In this document: piece after piece, positions 17,902-26,900 of the stretch | How the letters are laid out: each line of letters begins with the position of its first letter | Numbering within the stretch: position 1 is the stretch's first letter | NCBI GenBank assembly: GCA_964452915.1 | Contig: CAYVNW010000007.1 | Location: 14,284-78,283 of the forward strand | DNA from: Colivivens sp964452915 | GTDB taxonomy: Bacteria > Bacteroidota > Bacteroidia > Bacteroidales > Bacteroidaceae | Length of the DNA: 64,000 nt | Direction of reading: 5' to 3' | Program-made: the position numbers and the translations under genes | The notes under the pieces: model-generated | What the model was told of the DNA's origin: nothing | The model's database searches: none | Seen by the model: the letters and a program-made list of their open reading frames with translations, nothing else

Positions 17902-17922
17902 AAATCGTTTCCGACGATTTTT
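17902..17922 (+). terminator. Short terminator hairpin
   Basis: AAATCGT (17902-17908) pairs with ACGATTT (17914-17920) around a 5-base loop and is followed by TT. A short stem, so moderate support. Confidence 0.45.
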
Positions 17923-17938
17923 AGAAAGATATCATTTG

Positions 17939-18060
17939 CTTACCCATAGTCAATCTTATTATAGCCCGGTCAAGATTGAATGGTAAAGTAAAGGCATTAT
18001 TACATATGTGGTATCCATGAGACTCCCAACTGTATTAATATCTCAAAACATGTAATATTA
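17939..18060. repeat. Two consecutive imperfect inverted repeats in a 350-base gap
   Basis: An imperfect stem joins 17939-17957 with 17972-17988 (core AATCTT/AAGATT, plus TTACC/GGTAA). A second joins TATTACAT (17998-18005) with ATGTAATA (18050-18057). No reading frame covers the gap. The remaining part up to the MATE promoter shows nothing else. Confidence 0.35.
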
Positions 18061-18195
18061 CGTTCTATTATTCAAAAACACAGAAATTCAACAGGTGGGC
18101 ATACAAAACTTAGGGAACAGCTACTTGAATAGCTACAATCAAAGGAAAAAGGGAAAAAACTTCACGTTTGATGGATGTGATAAATTATAATTTCG

Positions 18196-18203
18196 TATCT
18201 TTG
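18196..18203 (+). promoter_or_regulatory. -7 box of the MATE transporter gene
   Basis: TATCTTTG, 30 bases before the ATG. A TTTG at 18167-18170 is 25 bases away, too far for a standard -33 box. Confidence 0.4.
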
Positions 18204-18233
18204 CGTAATAAACATTCATACTAAGAAAATTAC

Positions 18234-19604
18234 ATGGAGAGCAAAGGACAAAGAACTCCTAAAGAATTGGGTACTGAGAAGATCGGTAAGCTGTTAATGA
18301 TTTATGCGGTCCCTGCTGTGATTTCAATGCTGGCAGCGTCTGCTTATAACATTGTTGACAGAGCCTTCCTTGGGCAGAATGTGGGTGCTTTGGCAATTGC
18401 AGGGCTTGCGATTACCTTTCCGGTTATGAACTTAAGTGCGGCTTTTGGTGCAATGATTGGAGCCGGCGGATCTACTCTCTTGTCGATAAAGCTCGGTCAA
18501 AAAGACTACGACACAGCCGAGCGTGTTTTGGGCAATATAATATCCTTGAATGTTATTGTAGGAGCAGTTTTTGCGATACTTGCAATCATCTTTATTGATC
18601 CGATGCTTGAATTCTTTGGCGCAAGTGATAAAACGCTCCCGTATGCAAGACTGTATATGGTAATCATATTATATGGTAACATTATCACTCATTTGAGCCA
18701 TGGCGAAACAAATGTGATGCGTGTGATCGGCCATCCTAATAAGGCAATGATATCTGTTGTGTTCGGTGTATTCATAAACATCTTTTTTGACTACCTGTTC
18801 ATTAATGTCTTCCAATGGGGAATAGCCGGGGCTGCGTATGCAACTGTTTTATCACAGTTGCTGTCAGTGGTGTACCTTACATATCATTTGTGCAACAAAG
18901 AAGACTTGATTCATCTTCATAAGGGAATATATGGAGTCAAAAAGAGAATCGTTAAGAATATATTGGCAATAGGGAGTTCTCCGTTCTGCATACAGTTGTG
19001 TGCATGTCTCGTTGTGGTACTCATCAACAGAGGATTGAAAGAGCATGGAGGAGACCTTGCCATAGGCGCATACGGCATTGTCAATAGTATTACATTCGTT
19101 TTCGTCATGATTGTAATGGGCATTTGCCAAGGCATGCAGCCTATTGCCGGATACAATTATGGAGCTCAACAATATGGAAGGGTGATACAAGTGATGAAAT
19201 ATGCCATACTTTATGCGACCATTGTGATGATGTGCAGTTTTATCCTATGTGAATTCTTTCCGCATATACCAATCATCATTTTCACTGATGATAAAGAAGT
19301 CACAAGGCTGGCGATCGAAGGAATGAAATTGATTGTCTTGATGCATCCACTTGTGGGATTTCAAATGGTGGTTGGAAACTTTTTCCAAAGTATAGGAATG
19401 GCAAAAAAAAGTATATTCCTGTCGTTGACGCGGCAACTCTTGTTTTTGGTACCAATGTTGTTGATTCTTCCTCATTATTTTGGCACCAAAGGTGTATGGG
19501 CAAGTATAACGGCATCTGACGGATTGTCAATATTAGTCGCAGTAATTATGCTGTGGCACTTCTTTAAGCACGAATCAATAAAAAATACAGATCTAAAACT
19601 TTAG
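18234..19604 (+). CDS. MATE-family multidrug/Na+ efflux transporter
   Basis: A 456-residue inner-membrane protein with twelve hydrophobic segments in two homologous halves. The N-half has VPAVISMLAASAYNIVDRAFLGQ and GAMIGAGGSTLLS, the C-half has QGMQPIAGYNYGAQQYGRV, both characteristic of MATE carriers (MepA/DinF-like branch). Transport of cationic compounds in exchange for Na+ or H+ is inferred from the family. The gene is followed after 4 bases by a kinase gene, suggesting one transcript. Confidence 0.93.
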   Translation: MESKGQRTPKELGTEKIGKLLMIYAVPAVISMLAASAYNIVDRAFLGQNVGALAIAGLAITFPVMNLSAAFGAMIGAGGSTLLSIKLGQKDYDTAERVLGNIISLNVIVGAVFAILAIIFIDPMLEFFGASDKTLPYARLYMVIILYGNIITHLSHGETNVMRVIGHPNKAMISVVFGVFINIFFDYLFINVFQWGIAGAAYATVLSQLLSVVYLTYHLCNKEDLIHLHKGIYGVKKRIVKNILAIGSSPFCIQLCACLVVVLINRGLKEHGGDLAIGAYGIVNSITFVFVMIVMGICQGMQPIAGYNYGAQQYGRVIQVMKYAILYATIVMMCSFILCEFFPHIPIIIFTDDKEVTRLAIEGMKLIVLMHPLVGFQMVVGNFFQSIGMAKKSIFLSLTRQLLFLVPMLLILPHYFGTKGVWASITASDGLSILVAVIMLWHFFKHESIKNTDLKL

Positions 19605-19608
19605 TAGT

Positions 19609-20244
19609 ATGAATAATTACGTCATTACAATCGGAAGGGAGCTTGGCAGTGGCGGAAAAGCCATTGGGGAAATTATTGCCAAAAATTTAAATATCCCTAT
19701 TTACGACAGTCGTTTGATTCAAATGGCTGCTGAGGAAAGCGGATTCAACCCTGACCTGTTCAAGAATGCAGATGAAAAGACTGAAAAAGGAAGTGTAGCA
19801 TCCTCGTTAGCACGTAACATCACATCTCCTTTTGCCGCTCTCGGCAATTTCTACAAGAACAGTGTCAGCAATGAGTCTCTTTTTGAAGTACAAAGCGAAA
19901 TAATCCACGAGAAGGCCAGTACCGAAAACTGTATTATCGTCGGTAGATGTGCTGATTATATTCTTCGTGAGCATCCGCGTCTTCTAAAAGTGTTCATTCG
20001 GGCAGATTACAATGACAGGGTAAAATTTGTGTGTGAACGTTATGAACTTACTCCTGCTAAGGCACGAAAGCTCATTGATAAGACCGATAATCAAAGAAGT
20101 GAGTATCACGATTTTTACAGTGAGACAAATTGGGGCGATAGCCGTGCGTACGACATATGTGTTAACAGCTCATTGCTCGGGCTGGAAGGAACAGCGGAAT
20201 TCTTATTAGAGTTCGCACGTAAGTATTTAAAGATAGAAGGCTGA
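19609..20244 (+). CDS. Cytidylate kinase-like protein
   Basis: A 211-residue cytosolic P-loop kinase of the cytidylate kinase-like family (AAA_33/Cytidylate_kin2). The N-terminal ITIGRELGSGGKAIGEIIA holds the nucleotide loop, in the variant form lacking a GKS Walker A. IYDSRLIQMAAEESG, CIIVGRCADYIL and the lid-like RSEYHDFYSETNWGDSRAYDICVNSS follow. Its substrate is unknown. True cytidylate kinase is usually a separate gene in these genomes. Confidence 0.85.
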   Translation: MNNYVITIGRELGSGGKAIGEIIAKNLNIPIYDSRLIQMAAEESGFNPDLFKNADEKTEKGSVASSLARNITSPFAALGNFYKNSVSNESLFEVQSEIIHEKASTENCIIVGRCADYILREHPRLLKVFIRADYNDRVKFVCERYELTPAKARKLIDKTDNQRSEYHDFYSETNWGDSRAYDICVNSSLLGLEGTAEFLLEFARKYLKIEG

Positions 20245-20326
20245 CAATCATTGTTGGCACAACGACGGCTATTCTAAAATAGTTAGTTAACGAGATAAAA
20301 GATAGATTGTTTTTAGGATTTTAAGT

Positions 20327-22030
20327 ATGGATTGGTTAAATGATTTGTTGACCAATGGCATGTCAGTAGCACACGTCCTGCTACTGTATGCTGTAGTGAT
20401 TTCAGTGGGAATCATTCTTGGCAGGATAAGGCTTGCTGGTGTCTCACTGGGTGTTACTTTTGTTCTGTTTGTCGGCATAGTAGCGGGGCACATCTTGCAC
20501 CAGCAGAATATAACAGAGCCAATACTTCTGCTTAATTTCTTGCAGGACTTTGGACTCATATTGTTTGTGTATGCAATTGGATTGCAAGTCGGTCCTTCAT
20601 TTTTCACATCGTTCAAGCAAGGTGGTGTCAAGATGAATATAATTGCAACAGGCATTATATTGCTAAATATAGCGGTAATGCTTGGGCTGTACTATGGCTT
20701 TTGCGATACCAATGACCCACAATCACTACCGATGATGGTGGGCGTACTATGTGGTGCGGTCACAAACACTCCTGGACTTGGAGCTGCCAACGCTGCGTTG
20801 GAGCAGATAGGTGCTGATAAGCTGGGAGGCAGCATCCCAACCATTGCCAATGGCTATGCATGTGCTTATCCTCTTGGCGTTGTCGGAATCATCCTTTCTA
20901 TGATTCTCATCCGGTTTTTTTTTAAGATCGACTTGAATAAGGAAACACAGACATACAATGAACAGAATGGCAATCACCAAGCGGTCAAGCCGCATGTGAT
21001 AACTATAGAGGTGCAAAATCCCTCACTTAACGGCAAAACCATTCTTCAAGTACACGATTTTCTGGCTCGTGATTTTGTTTGCTCAAGATGCTTGCATCAA
21101 GGGCACGTTATCATTCCTAATAAAGAGACAGTACTATATACAGGAGACAAGTTGTGTATAGTAAACGCTGAAGAGGATACGGAGGCTATTATTGCGTTTA
21201 TTGGTAAAGAGACTGTTGTAAACTGGGAGAAGCAAGATATTCCATTAGAATCAAAGCAATTATTAGTTACGAGAGATAAAATCAATGGAAAAACTCTTGG
21301 AAGCCTGCATCCAAGCAGTCTTTATGGTGTAAACGTGACACGCCTGTTCCGTTCTGGTATCGAACTCTTTGCCCATCCGAATGTAACACTGCAGGTGGGT
21401 GATAAATTGGTTGTTGTCGGTCCAAAGGACGCCGTGCAATTGTTCGCTAATAAAATAGGTAATCATAAGTCACGTCTTGACAAGCCTAATCTTCTTACTA
21501 TATTTGTGGGAATATTGCTTGGAATTATTGTTGGTAGCTTGCCAATAAGTGTACCGGGAATGACGGTGCCAGTAAGGCTTGGTTTGGCAGGAGGCCCGTT
21601 GATCGTGGCTATTCTCGTTGGGCGTTTTGGCTTTAAGTTGAAGTTGGTCGCTTACACGTCAAGTAGTGCGTCACAAATGATCCGCGATATGGGATTGGTA
21701 TTGTTCTTGGCAAGTGTGGGAATAAAAGCCGGAGGCAACTTTATTGAAACTGTTATGAATGGCGGTTTGATGTATGTTCTGTATGGTTTCCTCATCACTA
21801 TCATACCACTCCTTGTGATGGGAGTGATTGCACGGATCTATTATAAAGAAAACTACCATCTCATTATTGGTATTATAGCTGGTGCTACCACCGATCCGCC
21901 TGCTTTAGCATATTCTACACAAACGTCAAACAATGACATCCCTTCAGTCGGATATTCTACGGTATATCCTCTTTCCATGTTTCTCCGTATTTTGACAGCG
22001 CAAGTGATAATCCTGCTGATATGTTCGTAA
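20327..22030 (+). CDS. AspT/YidE-type transporter with two RCK_C domains
   Basis: A 567-residue inner-membrane protein. Two AspT-YidE-YbjL duplicated membrane modules (about 10-190 and 385-560) flank two cytosolic TrkA-C (RCK_C) domains (about 220-290 and 300-375). Each membrane module carries the glycine-rich FVYAIGLQVGPSFF or FLASVGIKAGGNF motif and a GAVTNTPGLGAA or GATTDPPALAY motif. The relative AspT exchanges aspartate for alanine. The substrate here is not predictable. It overlaps the next gene by 10 bases. Confidence 0.9.
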   Translation: MDWLNDLLTNGMSVAHVLLLYAVVISVGIILGRIRLAGVSLGVTFVLFVGIVAGHILHQQNITEPILLLNFLQDFGLILFVYAIGLQVGPSFFTSFKQGGVKMNIIATGIILLNIAVMLGLYYGFCDTNDPQSLPMMVGVLCGAVTNTPGLGAANAALEQIGADKLGGSIPTIANGYACAYPLGVVGIILSMILIRFFFKIDLNKETQTYNEQNGNHQAVKPHVITIEVQNPSLNGKTILQVHDFLARDFVCSRCLHQGHVIIPNKETVLYTGDKLCIVNAEEDTEAIIAFIGKETVVNWEKQDIPLESKQLLVTRDKINGKTLGSLHPSSLYGVNVTRLFRSGIELFAHPNVTLQVGDKLVVVGPKDAVQLFANKIGNHKSRLDKPNLLTIFVGILLGIIVGSLPISVPGMTVPVRLGLAGGPLIVAILVGRFGFKLKLVAYTSSSASQMIRDMGLVLFLASVGIKAGGNFIETVMNGGLMYVLYGFLITIIPLLVMGVIARIYYKENYHLIIGIIAGATTDPPALAYSTQTSNNDIPSVGYSTVYPLSMFLRILTAQVIILLICS

Positions 22031-22686
22031 TAGAGTCGTTTGTACTTGGACTGCTTATAGCACTTAATCCGTGCCAGTTGGCTATAAACGTTTCTGCATT
22101 GACTTATTTGAATAGCATTAGTGAGCGTTCAGATGAGTTGATGCGGAAGGCGTGGATGTATGCTATAGGCAGATGCGTAACATATTCGGTCTTGGGTATA
22201 GTGTTTATGTGGCTTATAAGATGTGGGTTAAATATTAAGGGATTACAACCTGTGCTGAGTGTAGCCGATTATGTGGTGCCGTACATATTGATTCTAATAG
22301 GTGTATTTCTTCTGTACAGAGCATGTCATACACATAAACATCATGGTGACAATTGTCACAACAGTGGTGCAACCATAAAAAAAGGAGGACCTTACGGACC
22401 TTTTGTCTTGGGTATGGTGCTTGCTTTAGCGTTCTGCCCGGAAAGTGCCATTCTGTATTTTGGTATTATGCTGCCGTTAAGCGTAAGCAATGCATTCGGG
22501 TGGTTGGCTCCTGTAAGCCTTGCAATTGCAGCTGCAATTCCTGTAATGGCGATAGCGTTCATTATGTCAAAAGCAAAAGAAGAGGCTATGCGGATTGTCT
22601 CTTCTTTCAATCGCTTCCAACAGTGGATGAATGTTTTTTTCGGAGTCGCTTTCATTGTTGTTGCTATTATACTTCTTGCGTCATGA
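22021..22686 (+). CDS. DsbD/TauE-like membrane protein (ArsG-type permease family)
   Basis: A 221-residue inner-membrane protein with six hydrophobic segments in two repeats, each with a helix-breaking proline and cysteine (LLIALNPCQLAINVSAL and VLALAFCPESAILYF). This is the pattern of the cytochrome c biogenesis/DsbD transmembrane family and of ArsG-type permeases. A histidine-rich loop (HTHKHHGDNCH) between the halves could bind metal. Function, electron transfer or metal/arsenical efflux, is undecided. It overlaps its neighbours on both sides, so translation is probably coupled. Confidence 0.75.
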   Translation: MFVIESFVLGLLIALNPCQLAINVSALTYLNSISERSDELMRKAWMYAIGRCVTYSVLGIVFMWLIRCGLNIKGLQPVLSVADYVVPYILILIGVFLLYRACHTHKHHGDNCHNSGATIKKGGPYGPFVLGMVLALAFCPESAILYFGIMLPLSVSNAFGWLAPVSLAIAAAIPVMAIAFIMSKAKEEAMRIVSSFNRFQQWMNVFFGVAFIVVAIILLAS

Positions 22687-23171
22687 AACGAATAGGACTT
22701 TTATCAGACACTCACGGTTATTGGGACGACCGCTACGCAAAGTACTTTTCTGAATGCGATGAAATATGGCATGCGGGAGATATAGGTACAGTCGAACTTG
22801 CTGAGAAATTCCAGCAGTTGAAACCGTTTAGAGCTGTATATGGAAATGTGGATGGAGGTGACTTGAGAATTATGTTTCCTGAAAAATATCGATTTAAATG
22901 TGAGGATGTTGACGTGCTTATAAAGCATATAGGAGGTTATCCCGGGAATTACGACCCATCAATTCGCGGCAGTATATATGCCCGCCCTCCAAAACTTTTC
23001 ATATCAGGACATAGTCATATACTTAAAGTGATGTACGATAAGACATTAGGACTTCTGCATATTAATCCTGGTGCTGCTGGAAAGTTCGGGTTCCACAAAG
23101 TGAGAACTCTTGTACGCTTCACTATTGATGGGGAAAAAATCCAAGACCTGGAAGTCATCGAACTGAGTTAA
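22683..23171 (+). CDS. Metallophosphoesterase, YfcE/MJ0936 family
   Basis: A 162-residue cytosolic phosphodiesterase. The start ATG at 22683 overlaps the previous stop (ATGA). Motifs are LLSDTHG (Asp, His), HAGDIG, YGNVDGG and SGHSH, which together form the di-metal site of the calcineurin-like superfamily. A much longer open frame extends upstream but only as a shadow of the preceding gene. The substrate is unknown. Confidence 0.9.
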   Translation: MKRIGLLSDTHGYWDDRYAKYFSECDEIWHAGDIGTVELAEKFQQLKPFRAVYGNVDGGDLRIMFPEKYRFKCEDVDVLIKHIGGYPGNYDPSIRGSIYARPPKLFISGHSHILKVMYDKTLGLLHINPGAAGKFGFHKVRTLVRFTIDGEKIQDLEVIELS

Positions 23172-23264
23172 TTGCAGAACTCAAACTGCATTTGTAAACC
23201 GACATTGAAATATAAATTTGTTAATTATTTTGTGTTTGGATATATACAATGTTATAGTTTTCCT

Positions 23265-23272
23265 TATCTTTG
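23265..23272 (+). promoter_or_regulatory. -7 box of the unknown basic protein gene
   Basis: TATCTTTG, 18 bases before the ATG at 23291. It overlaps an earlier in-frame ATG (23270), which argues for the later start. Confidence 0.4.
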
Positions 23273-23290
23273 CAAAAACTTATAACGGCA

Positions 23291-23983
23291 ATGGTAGAAA
23301 GAAGAGACAGCCATAAACATTCATACGAAACATCGGAAGGTGAGATGCTTGCCGACATACTGAAGTTGTCATTAAAACTGCTTCTGAAGTTATTAGTGCG
23401 TTTATGCAAATTCATTGCTAAAGGCCTTGCGCTTTTGTTCTACCTGTTTAAACTTGGAATCCAAAGGATTATTGACTTTTGGAATGACAACAATACGCAG
23501 CAAAAACTACGGATAGCGAAGAAATGGTGCCGTAATGCAATCCGGCTTCTATCGATGTGGCTTGTGCTGTGCTTGAGATTCTTTGTTAAGATTTGCGTTT
23601 GGACTGCCAAAGCAATTGGTCACGGTTTACTTAACTTGAAACCTTCACTTGTAATGTTAGGCAATCTAATCGTAAGGTTTGCTCATGCAATGTGGAAGTT
23701 ATGCATTGCACTCGGCAGGCGGGTAAAACTATTCTTTGTCCATAGAAAGAGGGCGTATGCCGCATTTCGGAAGAATAAAGGTTTCAGAGGGCTTATGATT
23801 GATACCAAAAACTATCTGCAGCATCTGTTGAATGATTATATGGACGAGGACCAGGGGGAAGCAGACTCTAATTCGATGAGCTACGAAGAGTACATCAAAG
23901 AAGTCCGCTCTGAAAAAAACGATTCGAATACGTTAGGTAAAAGAATATATCAAAGCATGAAAAATATAATCGACAGTGATTAG
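23291..23983 (+). CDS. Unknown basic, amphipathic protein
   Basis: A 230-residue protein that I do not recognise. It is rich in Lys, Arg, Leu and Trp, with long repeated amphipathic or weakly hydrophobic helices (LSLKLLLKLLVRLCKFIAKGLALLF is one; a second block lies around residues 75-100). An acidic, soluble C-terminal tail of about 40 residues follows (DEDQGEADSNSMSYEEYIKE). No signal peptide. Peripheral membrane attachment is a possibility. It stands alone between a phosphoesterase gene and tonB, with its own promoter box. Confidence 0.7.
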   Translation: MVERRDSHKHSYETSEGEMLADILKLSLKLLLKLLVRLCKFIAKGLALLFYLFKLGIQRIIDFWNDNNTQQKLRIAKKWCRNAIRLLSMWLVLCLRFFVKICVWTAKAIGHGLLNLKPSLVMLGNLIVRFAHAMWKLCIALGRRVKLFFVHRKRAYAAFRKNKGFRGLMIDTKNYLQHLLNDYMDEDQGEADSNSMSYEEYIKEVRSEKNDSNTLGKRIYQSMKNIIDSD

Positions 23984-24105
23984 TTGATTGGTATTGCATT
24001 AGATATAATGATGATCGAAATATCAGTTCACACCGTTATAAAGATAAAAACAAAGTTTTTTTCAAAAAAATGAGGTGTAAGCATTACGATGTAAAAAAAA
24101 AACGC

Positions 24106-24113
24106 TACATTTG
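24106..24113 (+). promoter_or_regulatory. -7 box of tonB
   Basis: TACATTTG preceded by an A-rich run, 52 bases before the ATG. No -33 TTG at standard spacing. Confidence 0.35.
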
Positions 24114-24165
24114 CGAGACATAATAGTGATAAGTGACGTAAGATCATAAACAAACTAAAATATCT

Positions 24166-24879
24166 ATGGAAGTCAAGAAATCAAAGAAAGCGGATTTGGA
24201 GGGACAGAAAAGTACCAGCATGTTGATTGGTTATATTTTCGCCCTCGGAATTATGTTTACCGCATTTGAATGGACTACTCGTGATTACGAGGAAACTGAG
24301 CCTGTTATCTACGCGGCTTACGCACAGGCGGAAGAAGAGGTACCACCTGTAACGCAACCTATCTTCCAGGCAGCTCCGCCACCTCCACAAGAGGCTCCTC
24401 AAGTAGCTGAAATTCTTGATATCGTGGATAACGATACAGAAATTGAGGAAGAGGAAATCCAAAGTACAGAGGATACAAATCAAGCCATCACAGGACCTTC
24501 TGCTCCTACTTCGGGGGGCTTTACGACGGGACCTGCTGTGATAGGTGAGGTGTCTGATGAGGAGGAAATATTCCAAGTAGTAGAGAATATGCCGGAATTC
24601 CCTGGAGGTATGGAGAAACTGCTCGAGTATCTCGGCAAGAATATCAAGTATCCTTCGATTGCACAAGAGAATGGAATTCAAGGGAGATGCGTCATTGAGT
24701 TCGTTGTAAACAGAGATGGCTCAATCGTTGATCCAAAGGTGATTAAGTCATTGGACCCTTCTTGCGATAAAGAAGCAATGCGTGTCATCAAGGCTATGCC
24801 GAGGTGGAAGCCGGGTATGCAAAGAGGTAAACCTGTACGTGTAAGATACACCGTACCTGTTCAGTTCAGATTAGGTTAA
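24166..24879 (+). CDS. TonB-family energy transducer
   Basis: A 237-residue periplasm-spanning protein. One membrane anchor (about 18-38), a proline/glutamate-rich linker (PPVTQPIFQAAPPPPQEAP, about 60-80), an acidic region, and the C-terminal TonB domain (about 145-237) with PEFPGGMEKLLEYL, KYPSIAQENGIQGR and KAMPRWKPG. It would pass ExbB/ExbD energy to TonB-dependent outer-membrane transporters. The matching exbB-exbD genes lie 2 kb downstream in a separate unit. A terminator follows. Confidence 0.93.
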   Translation: MEVKKSKKADLEGQKSTSMLIGYIFALGIMFTAFEWTTRDYEETEPVIYAAYAQAEEEVPPVTQPIFQAAPPPPQEAPQVAEILDIVDNDTEIEEEEIQSTEDTNQAITGPSAPTSGGFTTGPAVIGEVSDEEEIFQVVENMPEFPGGMEKLLEYLGKNIKYPSIAQENGIQGRCVIEFVVNRDGSIVDPKVIKSLDPSCDKEAMRVIKAMPRWKPGMQRGKPVRVRYTVPVQFRLG

Positions 24880-24900
24880 GTCCTTAAACGAAATGTTATT

Positions 24901-24930
24901 AAGGTGTGCCAAAACACAATGGCGCACCTT
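24901..24930 (+). terminator. Terminator after tonB
   Basis: AAGGTGTGCC (24901-24910) pairs with GGCGCACCTT (24921-24930) around a 10-base loop with one G-T pair, followed by ATTTATATA. Confidence 0.65.
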
Positions 24931-24953
24931 ATTTATATAAACAATATGATAAT

Positions 24954-25934
24954 ATGATAGACCAAGATACACTATTCAAGAAAGTCAATGCGTATATCGG
25001 TCATATGCATTACAACGCACAGCCTGCCGGTCTGTATGATCCTATCAAATATGTCCTCTCACTGGGTGGTAAACGAATCAGACCAATATTGATGCTGATG
25101 GCTTACAACCTTTATAAGGATGAGGTCGATGAAATTCTGCCTAATGCCATTGCGCTCGAAACATACCACAATTTCACCTTGTTGCATGACGACCTCATGG
25201 ACAATGCGGATATGCGGCGAGGCAACATGACGGTACACAAAAAATGGAATTCCAATACTGCTATACTTTCTGGTGATGCAATGCTTATCATCGCCTATCG
25301 TATGTTTGTCGAGAATGCCAACTTCATGCCACACATCATCAAGGCACTTAATACGTTTAATGATGCAACACTTGGAGTGTGCGACGGGCAGCAATACGAC
25401 ATTGAGTTTGAAGACCGTCAGGATGTAAGCGTCGATGAGTATATGGAGATGATCCGGCTCAAAACTTCACTGTTGCTTGCATGCGCATTGAAAATTGGTG
25501 CACAACTTGCGGGTGCCAGTGAGGAGGATGCAGCCAACCTTTACCTTTTCGGTGAAAAAATGGGGCTTGCATTTCAACTGCAAGACGACTTACTTGATGT
25601 TTATGGCGACCCTGCCGTTTTTGGCAAAAAAATAGGTGGTGACATACTGTCAAATAAAAAGACCTTTATGCTAATCACTTCATATAATATGGCTGAAGGT
25701 GATGATAAAAAGGCGTTGCAAAAATGGATAGACAGAAGTTCTTTCGTTCCCGAAGAGAAAATTCAGGCAGTTACAGAAATATATAATAAAGTCGGCATTA
25801 AGGATGTATGCTTGCGTAAAATTGAAGAACTGTTCAATGAATCTGTAAACTACCTCGGAAAGGTCAGTGTTGATGATGGTAAGAAAACTGTTTTGAGAGC
25901 TTTCGCTGATAAACTTTTGAAGCGTGAGAAATAA
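24954..25934 (+). CDS. Polyprenyl synthetase family protein
   Basis: A 326-residue trans-prenyltransferase that extends allylic diphosphates with isopentenyl diphosphate. The two Asp-rich motifs are visible: LLHDDLMDNADMRRG (first) and FQLQDDLLDVYGD (second). GGKRIRP near residue 37 binds substrate. Such enzymes make farnesyl or longer chains for undecaprenol or menaquinone. Chain length cannot be read safely. The start at 24954 is preferred because an upstream in-frame ATG lies inside the tonB terminator. Its stop overlaps the tatD start by one base. Confidence 0.93.
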   Translation: MIDQDTLFKKVNAYIGHMHYNAQPAGLYDPIKYVLSLGGKRIRPILMLMAYNLYKDEVDEILPNAIALETYHNFTLLHDDLMDNADMRRGNMTVHKKWNSNTAILSGDAMLIIAYRMFVENANFMPHIIKALNTFNDATLGVCDGQQYDIEFEDRQDVSVDEYMEMIRLKTSLLLACALKIGAQLAGASEEDAANLYLFGEKMGLAFQLQDDLLDVYGDPAVFGKKIGGDILSNKKTFMLITSYNMAEGDDKKALQKWIDRSSFVPEEKIQAVTEIYNKVGIKDVCLRKIEELFNESVNYLGKVSVDDGKKTVLRAFADKLLKREK

Positions 25935-26707
25935 TGATTGTTGACACACACTCACATCTTGATGGGGAAGAATTTGCGGAAGATATCGAAGATGTCTTAC
26001 AGCGCGCCAAGAATGCAGGAGTCGGGAAAATACTTATCCCATGCATTAACCTCCAGGGATTAAAACACCTGACAGAACTTTGTGCTTCACATCAGGGATA
26101 TCTTTACCCGATGATTGGTTTACATCCTGAAGAAGTACGGGAAAACTATCAGACACAACTCGACCGGATGTATTCCATTCTTGAAACTCATCAAAATACA
26201 TATAAGGCAATTGGTGAGGTGGGTCTCGATTTCTATTGGGACAGTACATATAAAGTTCAACAACTCGATGCATTTGAACAGCAAATACAGTGGGCAGTTG
26301 AGTTTGGAAAGCCGCTAATGATACATGCGCGCAGCGCTCAGAACGAACTGGTAGAAATAATGGAACGTCACAGAAAAGACAACCTGACAGGAGTGCTCCA
26401 TTGTTTTAGCGGAAGTGCCGATGATGCGAAGACATTATTATCATTCGAAGGATTCAAGTTAGGCATTGGTGGAGTACTTACATTTAAAAAGTCCGCACTA
26501 CCCGAAGTCCTGCAGACGACAGTCCCATTGTCGAGAATTGTGGTGGAGACCGATTCTCCTTATCTTGCTCCGGTTCCTTATCGGGGCAAACGGAATGAAA
26601 GTTCTTATATAGTGGAGACAATAAAGCGTCTGGCTGAAATTTATGGGTGTGAAAGTGAATTTATTGCTATTCAAACAAAGAAAAATGCCGACTTTTTATT
26701 AGCGTAA
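25934..26707 (+). CDS. TatD-family metal-dependent hydrolase
   Basis: A 257-residue TIM-barrel hydrolase. Metal ligands occur in DTHSHLD (residues 3-9), the EVGLDFYWD strand (Glu), MIHARSA, LHCFSGS and VETDSPYLAP (Asp). Family members act as Mg2+-dependent 3'-5' DNA exonucleases or D-tyrosyl-type hydrolases. It is translationally linked to the polyprenyl synthase gene (TAATG overlap). Confidence 0.93.
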   Translation: MIVDTHSHLDGEEFAEDIEDVLQRAKNAGVGKILIPCINLQGLKHLTELCASHQGYLYPMIGLHPEEVRENYQTQLDRMYSILETHQNTYKAIGEVGLDFYWDSTYKVQQLDAFEQQIQWAVEFGKPLMIHARSAQNELVEIMERHRKDNLTGVLHCFSGSADDAKTLLSFEGFKLGIGGVLTFKKSALPEVLQTTVPLSRIVVETDSPYLAPVPYRGKRNESSYIVETIKRLAEIYGCESEFIAIQTKKNADFLLA

Positions 26708-26720
26708 CAAAAAAAATGCG

Positions 26721-26728
26721 TATTTTTG
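26721..26728 (+). promoter_or_regulatory. -7 box of the exbB operon
   Basis: TATTTTTG right after the tatD stop, giving a leader of roughly 165 bases before exbB. No standard -33 box. Weak support. Confidence 0.3.
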
Positions 26729-26900
26729 TTGTTGGTTTAGCATCCACGTCGTGGAAAATTTGTAATTTGCAAGCGATTTGGGAGTTTTCCGGCCAGTGGA
26801 GCATAAAAAGATTGTGCAAGACGGCAGGTAAAAGCAATAAACAAAACAAGTAATAAACAAAAAACAAATAAAAGTATTAATCTTTAAATCAAAAGAAAAA

